A stretch of DNA of 64,000 nt from Ilumatobacteraceae bacterium (GTDB lineage Bacteria > Actinomycetota > Acidimicrobiia > Acidimicrobiales > Ilumatobacteraceae): positions 1-64,000 of the forward strand of contig JAOBWK010000063.1 in assembly GCA_025463305.1 (NCBI GenBank). Direction: 5' to 3'. Position 1 is the first letter of the stretch; every line of letters starts with the position of its first letter. A program made the position numbers and the translations under genes. Shown one piece after another: positions 49,728-57,978 of the stretch. Under the pieces are notes generated by a model. The model saw only the letters and a program-made list of their open reading frames with translations. It had not been told where the DNA came from and made no database searches.

Positions 49728-50627
49728 TCAGGAACCGTACACGGCAGCGGGTGCAGGTGCGTTCGCCAGCAGGTCCTCGACGAGCGCGCCGATCTCGGCC
49801 GGCTCGAAGCGGGCGCCCTTGTCGAACACCGCGCCGTGCTGCCAGCCATCGGCGACGCTGAGCTGGCCGCCGGCGGTCTCGAACATCCGCCCGGAGATCG
49901 TGCACTGGGCGGAGCCGAGCCAGACCACGATCGGGCTGACGTTCTCGGGCGCCATCGCGTCGAAGCCCTCCTCGGGCTTGCGCATCATGTCGGCGAACGC
50001 CTCCTCGGTCATCCGGCTGCGCGCCGAGGGGGCGATGCCGTTGACGAGGATGCCGTAGCGGCCGAGCTCGGCCGCGGCGACGATGGTGAAGGCGGCGATG
50101 CCGGCCTTGGCCGCGGAGTAGTTGCCCTGGGAGACGCTGCCGAACAACCCGGCGCCCGATGACGTGGTGACGACGCGTGCATCTCGCTGGCGACCTGCCT
50201 TGGACTCGCCGCGCCAGTAGTCGATGGCCTGGCGCACCGGGCAGAACATGCCGCGGAGGTGCACGCGCATGATCGCGTCCCATTCGTCGACCGACATGTT
50301 GACGATCATCCGGTCGCGCACGATGCCGGCGTTGCACACGACGGTGTCGAGGTGGCCGAAGGTCTCGATGGCCTGAGCGACGAGGTGCCCGGCCTGCTCC
50401 CAGTCGCTGATGTCGTCGCCGTTGACGATGGCTTCACCACCGGCGGCGCGGATCTCTTCGGCCACCTCCTGGGCGGGCGACAGCGTGCCGCCGCTGCCGT
50501 CGAGCTCGGCGCCGATGTCGTTGACCACGACCTTCGCGCCTTCGGCGGCGAAGGCGAGCGCATGCGCCCGGCCGAGGCCGCGGCCGGCGCCGGTGATGAT
50601 GACCACTCGATCGTCGCAAATTCCCAT
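49728..50627 (-). CDS. Rv3548c-like short-chain dehydrogenase
   Basis: The 299-residue SDR begins MGICDDRVVIITGAGRGLGR and has NDIGAELDGSGG, CNAGIVRDRMIVNM, TTSSGAGLFGSVSQGNYSAA (catalytic Ser, Tyr) followed by KAGI, and a C-terminal extension with MAPENVSPIVVWLGSA. By memory this is the Rv3548c type found within the mycobacterial igr/KstR region, and related to the multifunctional-enzyme 2 dehydrogenase domain. It probably oxidises a 3-hydroxyacyl-CoA or ring hydroxyl. It forms an operon with the TetR gene. ATG 50627 is used; upstream codons cross the palindrome. Confidence 0.83.
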   Translation of the reverse strand: MGICDDRVVIITGAGRGLGRAHALAFAAEGAKVVVNDIGAELDGSGGTLSPAQEVAEEIRAAGGEAIVNGDDISDWEQAGHLVAQAIETFGHLDTVVCNAGIVRDRMIVNMSVDEWDAIMRVHLRGMFCPVRQAIDYWRGESKAGRQRDARVVTTSSGAGLFGSVSQGNYSAAKAGIAAFTIVAAAELGRYGILVNGIAPSARSRMTEEAFADMMRKPEEGFDAMAPENVSPIVVWLGSAQCTISGRMFETAGGQLSVADGWQHGAVFDKGARFEPAEIGALVEDLLANAPAPAAVYGS

Positions 50628-50664
50628 GGTGTGGATCCGTCCTGTCGGGGGCCGCAGGATCGTA

Positions 50665-50681
50665 TCTGACGCATCGTCAGG
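50665..50681. promoter_or_regulatory. Operator-like palindrome, copy 4
   Basis: TCTGACGCATCGTCAGG matches the motif except for its last base. It lies 37 bases upstream of the SDR-TetR operon and 55 bases before the start of the PAS-GGDEF-EAL gene on the other strand. Its position suggests autoregulation by the TetR protein. Confidence 0.65.
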
Positions 50682-50736
50682 TTCGGAAAGCCGGGTCGGG
50701 CTGATTGACTCTTGCAGAACAGTGGAACGCGAGTTC

Positions 50737-52980
50737 ATGGAACTCGGGATGGAGCGATCTCGTGGCGGCGCGATGCAACGACCCAGACAGCCGACCGATG
50801 CACCGGGTGGCGGCGCAGTGAGCCGCGCCGGACGCGGTGAGATCGAACGGCTGCGCGCCGACAACGCGCGCCTGCGCGGCGAGCTGACGGCCGGCCGGGT
50901 GCACACTGAGCGGTTGCAGCGCATCATCGACGTCGCGCCGGTCGGCATCGTCCGCTACGACCTCGGCGGTGGCGTGGAGTTCATCAACCGCTGGGTGCTC
51001 GACGTCACCGGGGCAGCGGACGCCGACGACTTCCGCGAGCGGGCCGGGCAGTTCGTGCATCCCGACGATGTCGCCGGGCAGGTGCGGGCGCTGCGCTCGG
51101 CGCGGCTCGGCCGGCCCAACCACTACACGGTGCGCGTCGTCCGCCCGTCCGGCGAGTGGGTGCACCTCGAGGGGTCGTTCCTGCCGACGCGATCCGACGG
51201 GCACGTCGATTCGATCATCGCGATCTTCCACGACGTGTCGCACCAGATCGAACAGACCCGGATGGTGGCCCGCTTCACGGCCATCACCGAGGTCACCACC
51301 GACATCGTGGGCATCACCACCGTCGCCGGCGAGGTCGTGTACCTCAACCCGGCGGGTCACCAGTTCATGGACCTCGACGGCGACCATCCCACCGAGATCG
51401 CCCGCTTCTTCGACTTCATCCCGGTCGAGTACCACCCGCGCCTGCTCGGTGAGGCGTTCGACACGGTGATGCGCGGGCAGGTGTGGCAGGGCGAGGTCGA
51501 GCTGCTGAGAGGTCGAGACCTCGCGCGCTGCCCGATGTCGGCTGTCGTCGTCGGCATCCGCGACGACGCCGGCGAGCTGATCGCGCTCGCGGTCACCTAC
51601 CGCGACCTCAGCGAGCGCAAGCGGTTCGAGGCCGAGCTGGCCCACGGTGCGTCGCACGACTCGCTCACCGGGTTGGCCAACCGTCAGGAGCTGCTCCGCT
51701 CGCTCGACGCCAGCATCGTCTCCGGTGCCGCGACGGCGGTGCTGTTCTTCGACCTCGACGACTTCAAGGTGGTCAACGACAGCCTCGGCCACGCCGTCGG
51801 CGACACGGTGCTGTGCGAGCTCGGCGACCGCATCCGCGACGCAGCTCGCGGGTCCGATGTGGTCGGACGGCTCGGCGGCGACGAGTTCCTGATCATCTGC
51901 CGTGGGGTGTCGAGCGCGCCGTCGGCGATGGCCGTTGCCGACAAGATCCTCACCGCCGTCGCGCAGCCGCTCGCCGTCGACAACCGACCGCTGCGCGTCA
52001 CGGGCAGCATCGGCATCGCCCTCTCCGCGGCTCGCGGAGCCACCGCGGTCCAGCTGGTGCAGGAGGCCGACATCGCGATGTACCGGGCCAAGCGCGCCGG
52101 TCGTGGCCGGGCGATGCTGTTCGACGACTCGATGCGGGTCGAGGCCGTGGATCGGCTGGAGCTGCACCGCGAGCTGCGCCTCGCCCTCGAGCGCGACGAG
52201 CTCGAGCTGCACTTCCAGCCGCTGGTGTACTTCGGTCGCGACGTGGTCCAGAACTTCGAGGCGCTGATCCGCTGGCGACATCCCCGCCACGGCCTGCTCG
52301 GCCCGCTCGAGTTCCTGCCGGTCATCGAGCAGGTCGGGCTCACCGAAGCGGTCGGACAGTGGGTGTTCGCGGCGGCGTGCCGGGCGGCCGCGGCGATGCG
52401 CGCTGTCGAGCCCGAAGTGTGCGTCGGCGTGAACGTGCACCCCGACCAGATCCGCCAGCCCGGGTTCGTCGAGGCGATCACTCGCTCGATGGAGGCGGCC
52501 GGCGTCCCCGGCGCGGCGTTGGCGATCGAGATCACCGAGCACGCCGTGATGGCCGACGTCGAGCTCACCCGCCAGGTGCTCGAGGAGCTCCGTGCGCTCG
52601 GGATCGCGGTCGCGATCGACGACTTCGGCACGGGCTACTCCAACCTCGATCTGCTGCGCCGGCTCCCGGTCGACTTCCTCAAGATCGACCAGAGCTTCGT
52701 CGCCGGCCTCGGTGTCGAGCCTAGCGACATGCAGCTGGTGCGGATGATCCTCGGACTGTCGAGCGAGCTCGGCATCACGGTCATCGCCGAGGGTGTCGAG
52801 ACCGAGCTGCAGGCGAGCGAGCTGGTGCGCCTCGGCTGCACGATCGCGCAGGGCTACCTCTACTCGCGGCCGCTCACGTTCGACGACGCGATGGAGCGGC
52901 TACGCGCCCAACGTGTCGACGGCGAGGGCGATCAGCACGCCAGTCCGCCGTCGAGGCTGAGGATCGTGCCGGTCATGTAG
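50737..52980 (+). CDS. PAS-GGDEF-EAL cyclic-di-GMP signalling protein
   Basis: With ATG 50737 the product has 747 residues. Residues about 35-65 are a coiled coil (IERLRADNARLRGELTAGRV). Two PAS-like domains follow (IIDVAPVGIVRYDLGGGVEF; ITEVTTDIVGITTVAGEVVY). A GGDEF domain with intact GRLGGDEFLI and an EAL domain with NFEALIRWRHP, VNVHPDQIRQP, DDFGTGYSNLDLL and EGVETELQ complete it. All main catalytic signatures are present, so it could both make and degrade c-di-GMP; no membrane helices are seen. ATG 50749 is an alternative start. Its 3' end overlaps the convergent SDR gene by 49 bases. Confidence 0.88.
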   Translation: MELGMERSRGGAMQRPRQPTDAPGGGAVSRAGRGEIERLRADNARLRGELTAGRVHTERLQRIIDVAPVGIVRYDLGGGVEFINRWVLDVTGAADADDFRERAGQFVHPDDVAGQVRALRSARLGRPNHYTVRVVRPSGEWVHLEGSFLPTRSDGHVDSIIAIFHDVSHQIEQTRMVARFTAITEVTTDIVGITTVAGEVVYLNPAGHQFMDLDGDHPTEIARFFDFIPVEYHPRLLGEAFDTVMRGQVWQGEVELLRGRDLARCPMSAVVVGIRDDAGELIALAVTYRDLSERKRFEAELAHGASHDSLTGLANRQELLRSLDASIVSGAATAVLFFDLDDFKVVNDSLGHAVGDTVLCELGDRIRDAARGSDVVGRLGGDEFLIICRGVSSAPSAMAVADKILTAVAQPLAVDNRPLRVTGSIGIALSAARGATAVQLVQEADIAMYRAKRAGRGRAMLFDDSMRVEAVDRLELHRELRLALERDELELHFQPLVYFGRDVVQNFEALIRWRHPRHGLLGPLEFLPVIEQVGLTEAVGQWVFAAACRAAAAMRAVEPEVCVGVNVHPDQIRQPGFVEAITRSMEAAGVPGAALAIEITEHAVMADVELTRQVLEELRALGIAVAIDDFGTGYSNLDLLRRLPVDFLKIDQSFVAGLGVEPSDMQLVRMILGLSSELGITVIAEGVETELQASELVRLGCTIAQGYLYSRPLTFDDAMERLRAQRVDGEGDQHASPPSRLRIVPVM

Positions 52981-53684
52981 CGGGCCGTCTCCGAGGCGAT
53001 GTACGCGAAGGCCTCGGCCTGCTCGCTCGCCTCGGCCGAGGGGATCGGCGACATCATCTTCGTCATGATCGAGTAGTCGCCGCCCTTGGGCAGGTCGGTG
53101 AACTGGTGCACGATGTTGGTCTTCGTCTCGCCCGGTGCGACCGCGTTCACACGCACACCCTTGTTCCGGTACTCGTAGGCGAGGGCCTTGGTGAGGTTGA
53201 CCACGCCGCCCTTGCTGCCGCAGTAGGCCGCACTCCAGGGCAGGCCCATCAACCCGGCGTTCGACGCGGTGTTGACGATGACGCCCTTGCCGCCCGCCTC
53301 GAGCAGGTGGGGGAGCGCGTAGCGGCACATGTAGAACGTGCCGTTGAGGTTGACCGCGACGATGCGCTCGAACGCCGCCGGATCCTCCTCGTGGCTCCAC
53401 GAGAAGTGACCGATGCCGGCGATGTTCAGCAGCGTGTCGAGACCGCCGAGCGCGGCGACCGCGGCGGCGATCGTGGCCTCGACCTCCGCGGCCTTGGCGA
53501 CGTCGCACGTGAACGCGTAGGCGGTGCCGCCGGCGGCGTTGATGCCGTCGACGGTGGCCTGCGGATCGTCGATGTCGACGCACGCGACGGCGGCCCCCTC
53601 GGACGCGAACAGCTCGGCCGTGGCCTTGCCGATGCCCGAGTTGGCGCCCGTGACGACGACGTGGCGGCCTGTGAATCGGGTCAT
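52932..53684 (-). CDS. Short-chain dehydrogenase/reductase
   Basis: The 250-residue classical SDR has VVVTGANSGIGKATAELF, a D-I-D-D acidic end to the second strand suggesting NAD preference, LLNIAGIGHFSWSHEEDP, NTASNAGLMGLPWSAAYCGS (Ser, Tyr) with the catalytic Lys next in KGGV, and a MTGTILSLDGGLAC C-terminus. Its ATG overlaps the stop of the upstream acyl-CoA ligase. It is therefore the last gene of a ligase-ligase-SDR operon and probably acts on the CoA ester or its alcohol. Confidence 0.87.
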   Translation of the reverse strand: MTRFTGRHVVVTGANSGIGKATAELFASEGAAVACVDIDDPQATVDGINAAGGTAYAFTCDVAKAAEVEATIAAAVAALGGLDTLLNIAGIGHFSWSHEEDPAAFERIVAVNLNGTFYMCRYALPHLLEAGGKGVIVNTASNAGLMGLPWSAAYCGSKGGVVNLTKALAYEYRNKGVRVNAVAPGETKTNIVHQFTDLPKGGDYSIMTKMMSPIPSAEASEQAEAFAYIASETARYMTGTILSLDGGLAC

Positions 53685-55264
53685 GCGGTTCCTCCGTAGG
53701 TGGCGCGTAGGTCCTTCTTGAGCACCTTGCCCGTGGGGTTGCGGGGGAGTGCGGTGACGATCTCGAGCTGCTCGGGCAGCTTGTACGTCGGCAGCTGGCG
53801 TTCGCGCAGGAACGAGGTCATCTCGGCCATCGTCAGCGTCTGGCCCTCGCGCAGCACCATCACCGCGCACGCCCGCTCGCCGCTCGCGTCGTCGGGCAGG
53901 CCGATGACCGCGGCGTCGGCGATGGCCGGATGGGTGTGCAGCAGGTCCTCGATCTCCTTGGCGGAGATGTTCTCGCCCTTGCGGATGATGATGTCCTTCA
54001 GCCGGCCGGTGATGCTCACCCAGCCGCCCTCGTCGCGCACACCGAGGTCGCCGGTGCGGAACCAGCCGTCCTCGTCGAACGCATCGGCGTCGAGCGATTC
54101 GTCGAGGTAGCCGAGGCAGACCTGTGGCCCCTTGAGGCGCAACTCGCCCTCCTCGTCGGGCCCGCACTCGTGGCCGTCGAGGACGATGCGGATCTGCACG
54201 TCGGGGCAGGCCCGGCCGTCGGTGGTGGCCTTCTTGATGTCCGGGTCGTCGACGTGCACCATCGTGTTGATCGGCGACTCGGTCATGCCCCAGCCGCCGA
54301 TCAGCGGCGCACCCATCTCGGCCATCATCTCGCCGTGCAGCGACTTCGGCTTCGGCGCGCCTCCGCCGTTGAAGATCCGCACCTCGGGCATCAGCCGCTC
54401 GCCGGGCGGCAGGGCGCGCTGGGCGTTGAGGTAGGTCTGCCAGAACACCGTGCCGGCACCGGCGCAGGTGACGCCGTGGTCGCCGAGCCACTTCGGGGTG
54501 TCGACCGGGCTGAACGACTCGACCATCAGCAGCTCGACGCCGGTCTCCATCGCGTTGAACAACCAGATCAGCCCGCCGACGTGCGTGATGGGGAACACCA
54601 CCGCAGCCTTGTCGTCGGGGCCGACCTCCATGCTCCACTGCATGCCGACGTTCGACGCCGACATCGTGTGATCGCTGTGCTTGGCGCCCTTCGGATCGGC
54701 GGTGGTGCCGGAGGAGTAGAACAGCCAGCGCAGCTCGTCGAACGCAGGCACGTAGTTCGCCAGGGTCGAGGGGTCGCCCTCGGGCAGATCGGGGTCGGCG
54801 ACGATGACCTCGACACCGAGGCCGGTCGTGGCCTCGGTGGCCATCGGCGTGTAGTCGAAGCCGCGGAACACGCCGGGCGCCACCATCACCGAGCACGAGC
54901 TCTGGCGGGCGATGAAGCTCACCTCGCGGGCGCGGTAGATCGGCAGGATCGGGTTCTGCACGGCGCCGAGGCGCGAGAGCGCGGCGGCGAGCACCATCGC
55001 CTCGAACCGCGACGGCAGCACCCACGAGACGTTCGAGCCGAGGCCGACACCGTGGGCGGCCATGCCGGCCGCCACGCGCTCGCTCCAGGCGCGGTACTCG
55101 CCGTAGGTCAGCGTGCGGCCCTTCTCGTCGATGGCCATCGTCTTGTCGGGCGTCAGCTCGGCGCGCTCGCAGATCAACTGCCACAGGGTCTTGCCCGTGG
55201 TGTCGATCAGCTTGCCGGCCAAGAACGCTTGGCGAGGTGTGGGGGTCGCGGTCAACGGGTCCAT
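53681..55264 (-). CDS. AMP-forming acyl-CoA synthetase (cyclohexanecarboxylate-CoA ligase-like)
   Basis: The 527-residue ligase has YSSGTTADPKGAKHSD as P-loop, the A-motif GGWGMTESPINTMVH, GWFRTGDLGVRDEGGWVSIT, RLKDIIIRKGENIS and the C-terminal catalytic Lys in NPTGKVLKKDLRATY. It resembles the FadD3/cyclohexanecarboxylate ligase group. FadD3 activates the HIP acid left after sterol A/B-ring removal, but this assignment is not certain. Overlaps with both neighbours (13 bases with the upstream ligase and ATGA with the SDR) indicate a coupled operon. Confidence 0.85.
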   Translation of the reverse strand: MDPLTATPTPRQAFLAGKLIDTTGKTLWQLICERAELTPDKTMAIDEKGRTLTYGEYRAWSERVAAGMAAHGVGLGSNVSWVLPSRFEAMVLAAALSRLGAVQNPILPIYRAREVSFIARQSSCSVMVAPGVFRGFDYTPMATEATTGLGVEVIVADPDLPEGDPSTLANYVPAFDELRWLFYSSGTTADPKGAKHSDHTMSASNVGMQWSMEVGPDDKAAVVFPITHVGGLIWLFNAMETGVELLMVESFSPVDTPKWLGDHGVTCAGAGTVFWQTYLNAQRALPPGERLMPEVRIFNGGGAPKPKSLHGEMMAEMGAPLIGGWGMTESPINTMVHVDDPDIKKATTDGRACPDVQIRIVLDGHECGPDEEGELRLKGPQVCLGYLDESLDADAFDEDGWFRTGDLGVRDEGGWVSITGRLKDIIIRKGENISAKEIEDLLHTHPAIADAAVIGLPDDASGERACAVMVLREGQTLTMAEMTSFLRERQLPTYKLPEQLEIVTALPRNPTGKVLKKDLRATYGGTA

Positions 55265-56733
55265 GCGAGGGCCTCCTGGTGGGCACGTGGTTGCAGGGAG
55301 ACCTTGTCGATCTTGCCGATCGAGGTCAGGGGGAGCTCGTCGACGATGACGAGACGATCGGGCGCCTTGTACGCGGCGAGGTGCTCGCGGACGTACGCGC
55401 GCAGGTCGTCGAGGTCGAGCGTGACGCCCCGTGCGGGGACGGCGAACAGCACGCCGATCTCGCCGAGGCGGTCCTCGACGGGGACGCCGACGATCGCGCA
55501 CGCGGCGACGGCGGGGTTGGCGCCGAGGCAGTTCTCGACCTCGATCGGGTAGACGTTGTTGCCGCCGCGGATGTACATCTCGGTGTTGCGGCCGGCGAGG
55601 CGGAGGTTGCCGTCGTCGCCGATCCAGCCGAGGTCGCCGGTGTGCAGCCAGCCGTCGGCGTCGATGGCCTCGGCGGTGCGCTCCGGGTCGCGCCAGTAGC
55701 CGCGCATGTTCGCGCGGCTGCGCATCACCACGGTGCCGATCGCGTCGGGTCCGGTGCCGGTGATCGGGTTGCGGTCGTCGTCCTCGAGCCGCAGCTCGAC
55801 GTCGCCGTTCGGGCGCCCGACGGTGGTGCAGATGACCTCGACGGAGTCGTCGAGGCGGGTGCCGGTGGCGACGCATGACTCGGTGCTCGCGTAGCGGTTG
55901 ACCACCGGGCAGCGCAGCTTCTCGCGCATCTCCTCGACGAGCTCGGGCGGTACGCGCGAGGCGCCGACGCCGGCGATGCGCAGGTTCGACACGTCGGTGG
56001 TGGCGAAGTCGGGGTGATCGAAGAGCAGCCGGTACTGCGTCGGCACGCCCTGGGAGACCGTGACCCGCTCGCCGCCGATGAGGGCCAGCGCGCCCGCCGG
56101 CGTCCACGGGGTGGGCGTGATGACGGTGGTGATGACGTGCTGCAGCTCGTCCCACACGCGCGTCATCGCCCCGACGTGGGCGAAGGGGAGCGGCGACAAC
56201 CGTCGGTCGCCGGGTGCGCTGAGCGGCGCCGCGCCGAGCGTCATCGCGCGCAGGCAGCCGTGGTCGAACCACGCTCCCTTCGGCATGCCCGTGGTGCCGC
56301 CGGTCCACACGATCGCGACCGGATCGGTGGCGTTCAGCATCACCCGGCGGCGCAGCGGGTCGCCGGCGCTGGTGTCGATGTCCGGGAGCGGTCCCTCGAA
56401 CGTGAACGTCGGCTCGGCGAGGTGGTCGATGTGCGCGAGCTCGGTCGGGCCGTAGCGCGGGTTGATGCCCGTCGTGATGCCGCCGGCGCGCATGATGGCC
56501 TGGTAGGCCACCATGTAGTCGATGCCGCTCGGGAGGCGCACGCCGACGACGTCGCCCGGGCGGATGCCTTGCTCCGTGATCAGCCACTCGGCGAGCGCGT
56601 CGGCCCGCGTCGCCCACTCGGCGAACGACATGCGCGCGCCGTCGTGGACGACCGCCTCGACGTCGCCGTGCCGGGTGACGACGGCATCGAAGAGATCGAG
56701 CGTGCTCTCGAAGTCGCCGATGACCGCTTCCAT
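55252..56733 (-). CDS. AMP-forming acyl-CoA synthetase
   Basis: The 493-residue ligase begins MEAVIGDFESTLDLFDAVVT. Diagnostic parts are VGVRLPSGIDYMVAYQAIMR, the P-loop IVWTGGTTGMPKGAWFDH, NRYASTESCVA, DGWLHTGDLGWIGDDGNLRL, MYIRGGNNVYPIEVEN and a Lys near the end (TSIGKIDKVSLQPR). It belongs to the general FadD/long-chain acid ligase family. The N-terminus is somewhat shorter than in the neighbouring ligase. It overlaps the next ligase gene by 13 bases and follows the alcohol dehydrogenase gene by 38. Substrate not deducible. Confidence 0.85.
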   Translation of the reverse strand: MEAVIGDFESTLDLFDAVVTRHGDVEAVVHDGARMSFAEWATRADALAEWLITEQGIRPGDVVGVRLPSGIDYMVAYQAIMRAGGITTGINPRYGPTELAHIDHLAEPTFTFEGPLPDIDTSAGDPLRRRVMLNATDPVAIVWTGGTTGMPKGAWFDHGCLRAMTLGAAPLSAPGDRRLSPLPFAHVGAMTRVWDELQHVITTVITPTPWTPAGALALIGGERVTVSQGVPTQYRLLFDHPDFATTDVSNLRIAGVGASRVPPELVEEMREKLRCPVVNRYASTESCVATGTRLDDSVEVICTTVGRPNGDVELRLEDDDRNPITGTGPDAIGTVVMRSRANMRGYWRDPERTAEAIDADGWLHTGDLGWIGDDGNLRLAGRNTEMYIRGGNNVYPIEVENCLGANPAVAACAIVGVPVEDRLGEIGVLFAVPARGVTLDLDDLRAYVREHLAAYKAPDRLVIVDELPLTSIGKIDKVSLQPRAHQEALAWTR

Positions 56734-56771
56734 GATGAGGTGCGATGCCTCTGTGTGGATGGGCGAGGGGC

Positions 56772-57887
56772 TCAGAAGGTGAGCACGCCGCGGGCGACGG
56801 TGCCCGATTCGAGTCCGTGCACGGCGTCCTGCCAGTTCTCGACCGGGAACGTCTGCGACACGAGCTCGTCGAGCAGCACCTCGCCACGGCGGTACAGGTC
56901 GATGATCTTGGGGATGTCGCGGTGCGGCGAGATCGCGCCGTACCGGCAGCCGATGATGCCGCGGTCGACCTGCACCAGCCGGCCGTAGAGGCCGTGGAAC
57001 TCGGCGGTGGCGCTCGGCACGCCGATGACGACGACCGTGCCCTCCCATTCGAGTGCCTCGAGCGCGTTGTTGGTGACGACGGGGTGAGCCACGCAGTCGA
57101 ACGCCCAGTTGACGCCCCCGCCGTTGAACGGGCCGCGGAGCATCTCGTCGTTCCACGGGCGCAGTGCGACGATGGCCTCGACGATGTCCTCGCGCTTGCC
57201 GTCGAGGAAGTGCGTCGCGCCGAACTGACGGGCGAGGGGTTCCTTCTTCGGCTCGGTGTCGATCGCGATGATGGTGGACGCGCCCTGCACCTTGAGGGCC
57301 TGGATCACGTTGAGGCCGACACCGCCGACGCCGAACACGGCTGCGCTCTGGCCGCGCTTCACGTTGGCCCGGTTGAACACCGAGCCCATGCCCGTGACGA
57401 CGCCGCAGCCGATCAGGGCAGCGGACGTGAGCGGCACGTCATCGGCGATCTTCACGCACTGGATGTCGCGTACGAGCGTGCGCTCGACCATCGCGCTGGT
57501 GGCGGCGAAGTTGTAGATCGGCTGGCCGTCGAGCGTGAACGGTGTGCTCCAGTTGCCGAGCGTCTGGCGGCACGCCGTCGGCTTGCCGTCGTTGCAGCGG
57601 TCGCAGAAGCCGCAGGCGGCGAGGGTGGCGATGACGACGTGGTCGCCCGGCTTCACGTGGGTGACCGCGTTGCCGACCTGGGCGACGATGCCGGCGCCCT
57701 CGTGACCGCACACGCCAGGTGACGGCACCGGGTAGAGCCCGGTCATGTAGGAGATGTCGCTGTGGCACAGGCCGGCGGCGGCGATCTCGACGATCACCTC
57801 GCGCGGTCCCGGCTCGCGGACGGTCAGTCCGTCGACGAGCTCCGTGGTCTTGCCGTCAAAAACGATGCCGCGCATGTGAACCCCCAT
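56772..57887 (-). CDS. Zinc-dependent alcohol dehydrogenase (MDR, AdhD/NDMA-type group)
   Basis: The 371-residue medium-chain dehydrogenase has the catalytic zinc ligands in AGLCHSD and CGHEGAGIV, the structural zinc cysteines in CGFCDRCNDGKPTAC, and a Rossmann loop FGVGGVGLNVIQAL followed by an acidic residue in IAIDTEPKK, pointing to NAD. It probably oxidises an alcohol to the aldehyde. An aldehyde dehydrogenase at 31821 and the ligases next door could finish activation to a CoA ester. It starts the ADH-ligase-ligase-SDR run and lies 91 bases after the amidohydrolase gene. Confidence 0.9.
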   Translation of the reverse strand: MGVHMRGIVFDGKTTELVDGLTVREPGPREVIVEIAAAGLCHSDISYMTGLYPVPSPGVCGHEGAGIVAQVGNAVTHVKPGDHVVIATLAACGFCDRCNDGKPTACRQTLGNWSTPFTLDGQPIYNFAATSAMVERTLVRDIQCVKIADDVPLTSAALIGCGVVTGMGSVFNRANVKRGQSAAVFGVGGVGLNVIQALKVQGASTIIAIDTEPKKEPLARQFGATHFLDGKREDIVEAIVALRPWNDEMLRGPFNGGGVNWAFDCVAHPVVTNNALEALEWEGTVVVIGVPSATAEFHGLYGRLVQVDRGIIGCRYGAISPHRDIPKIIDLYRRGEVLLDELVSQTFPVENWQDAVHGLESGTVARGVLTF

Positions 57888-57978
57888 TGTGTCCAGCGGT
57901 AGGTGCCCGACGGTACTTCGGGCGGATGGTGATCGGCCGCAGCGGACGCCGGGCCGGGTGGGAACTGCTCTCGCCGAA

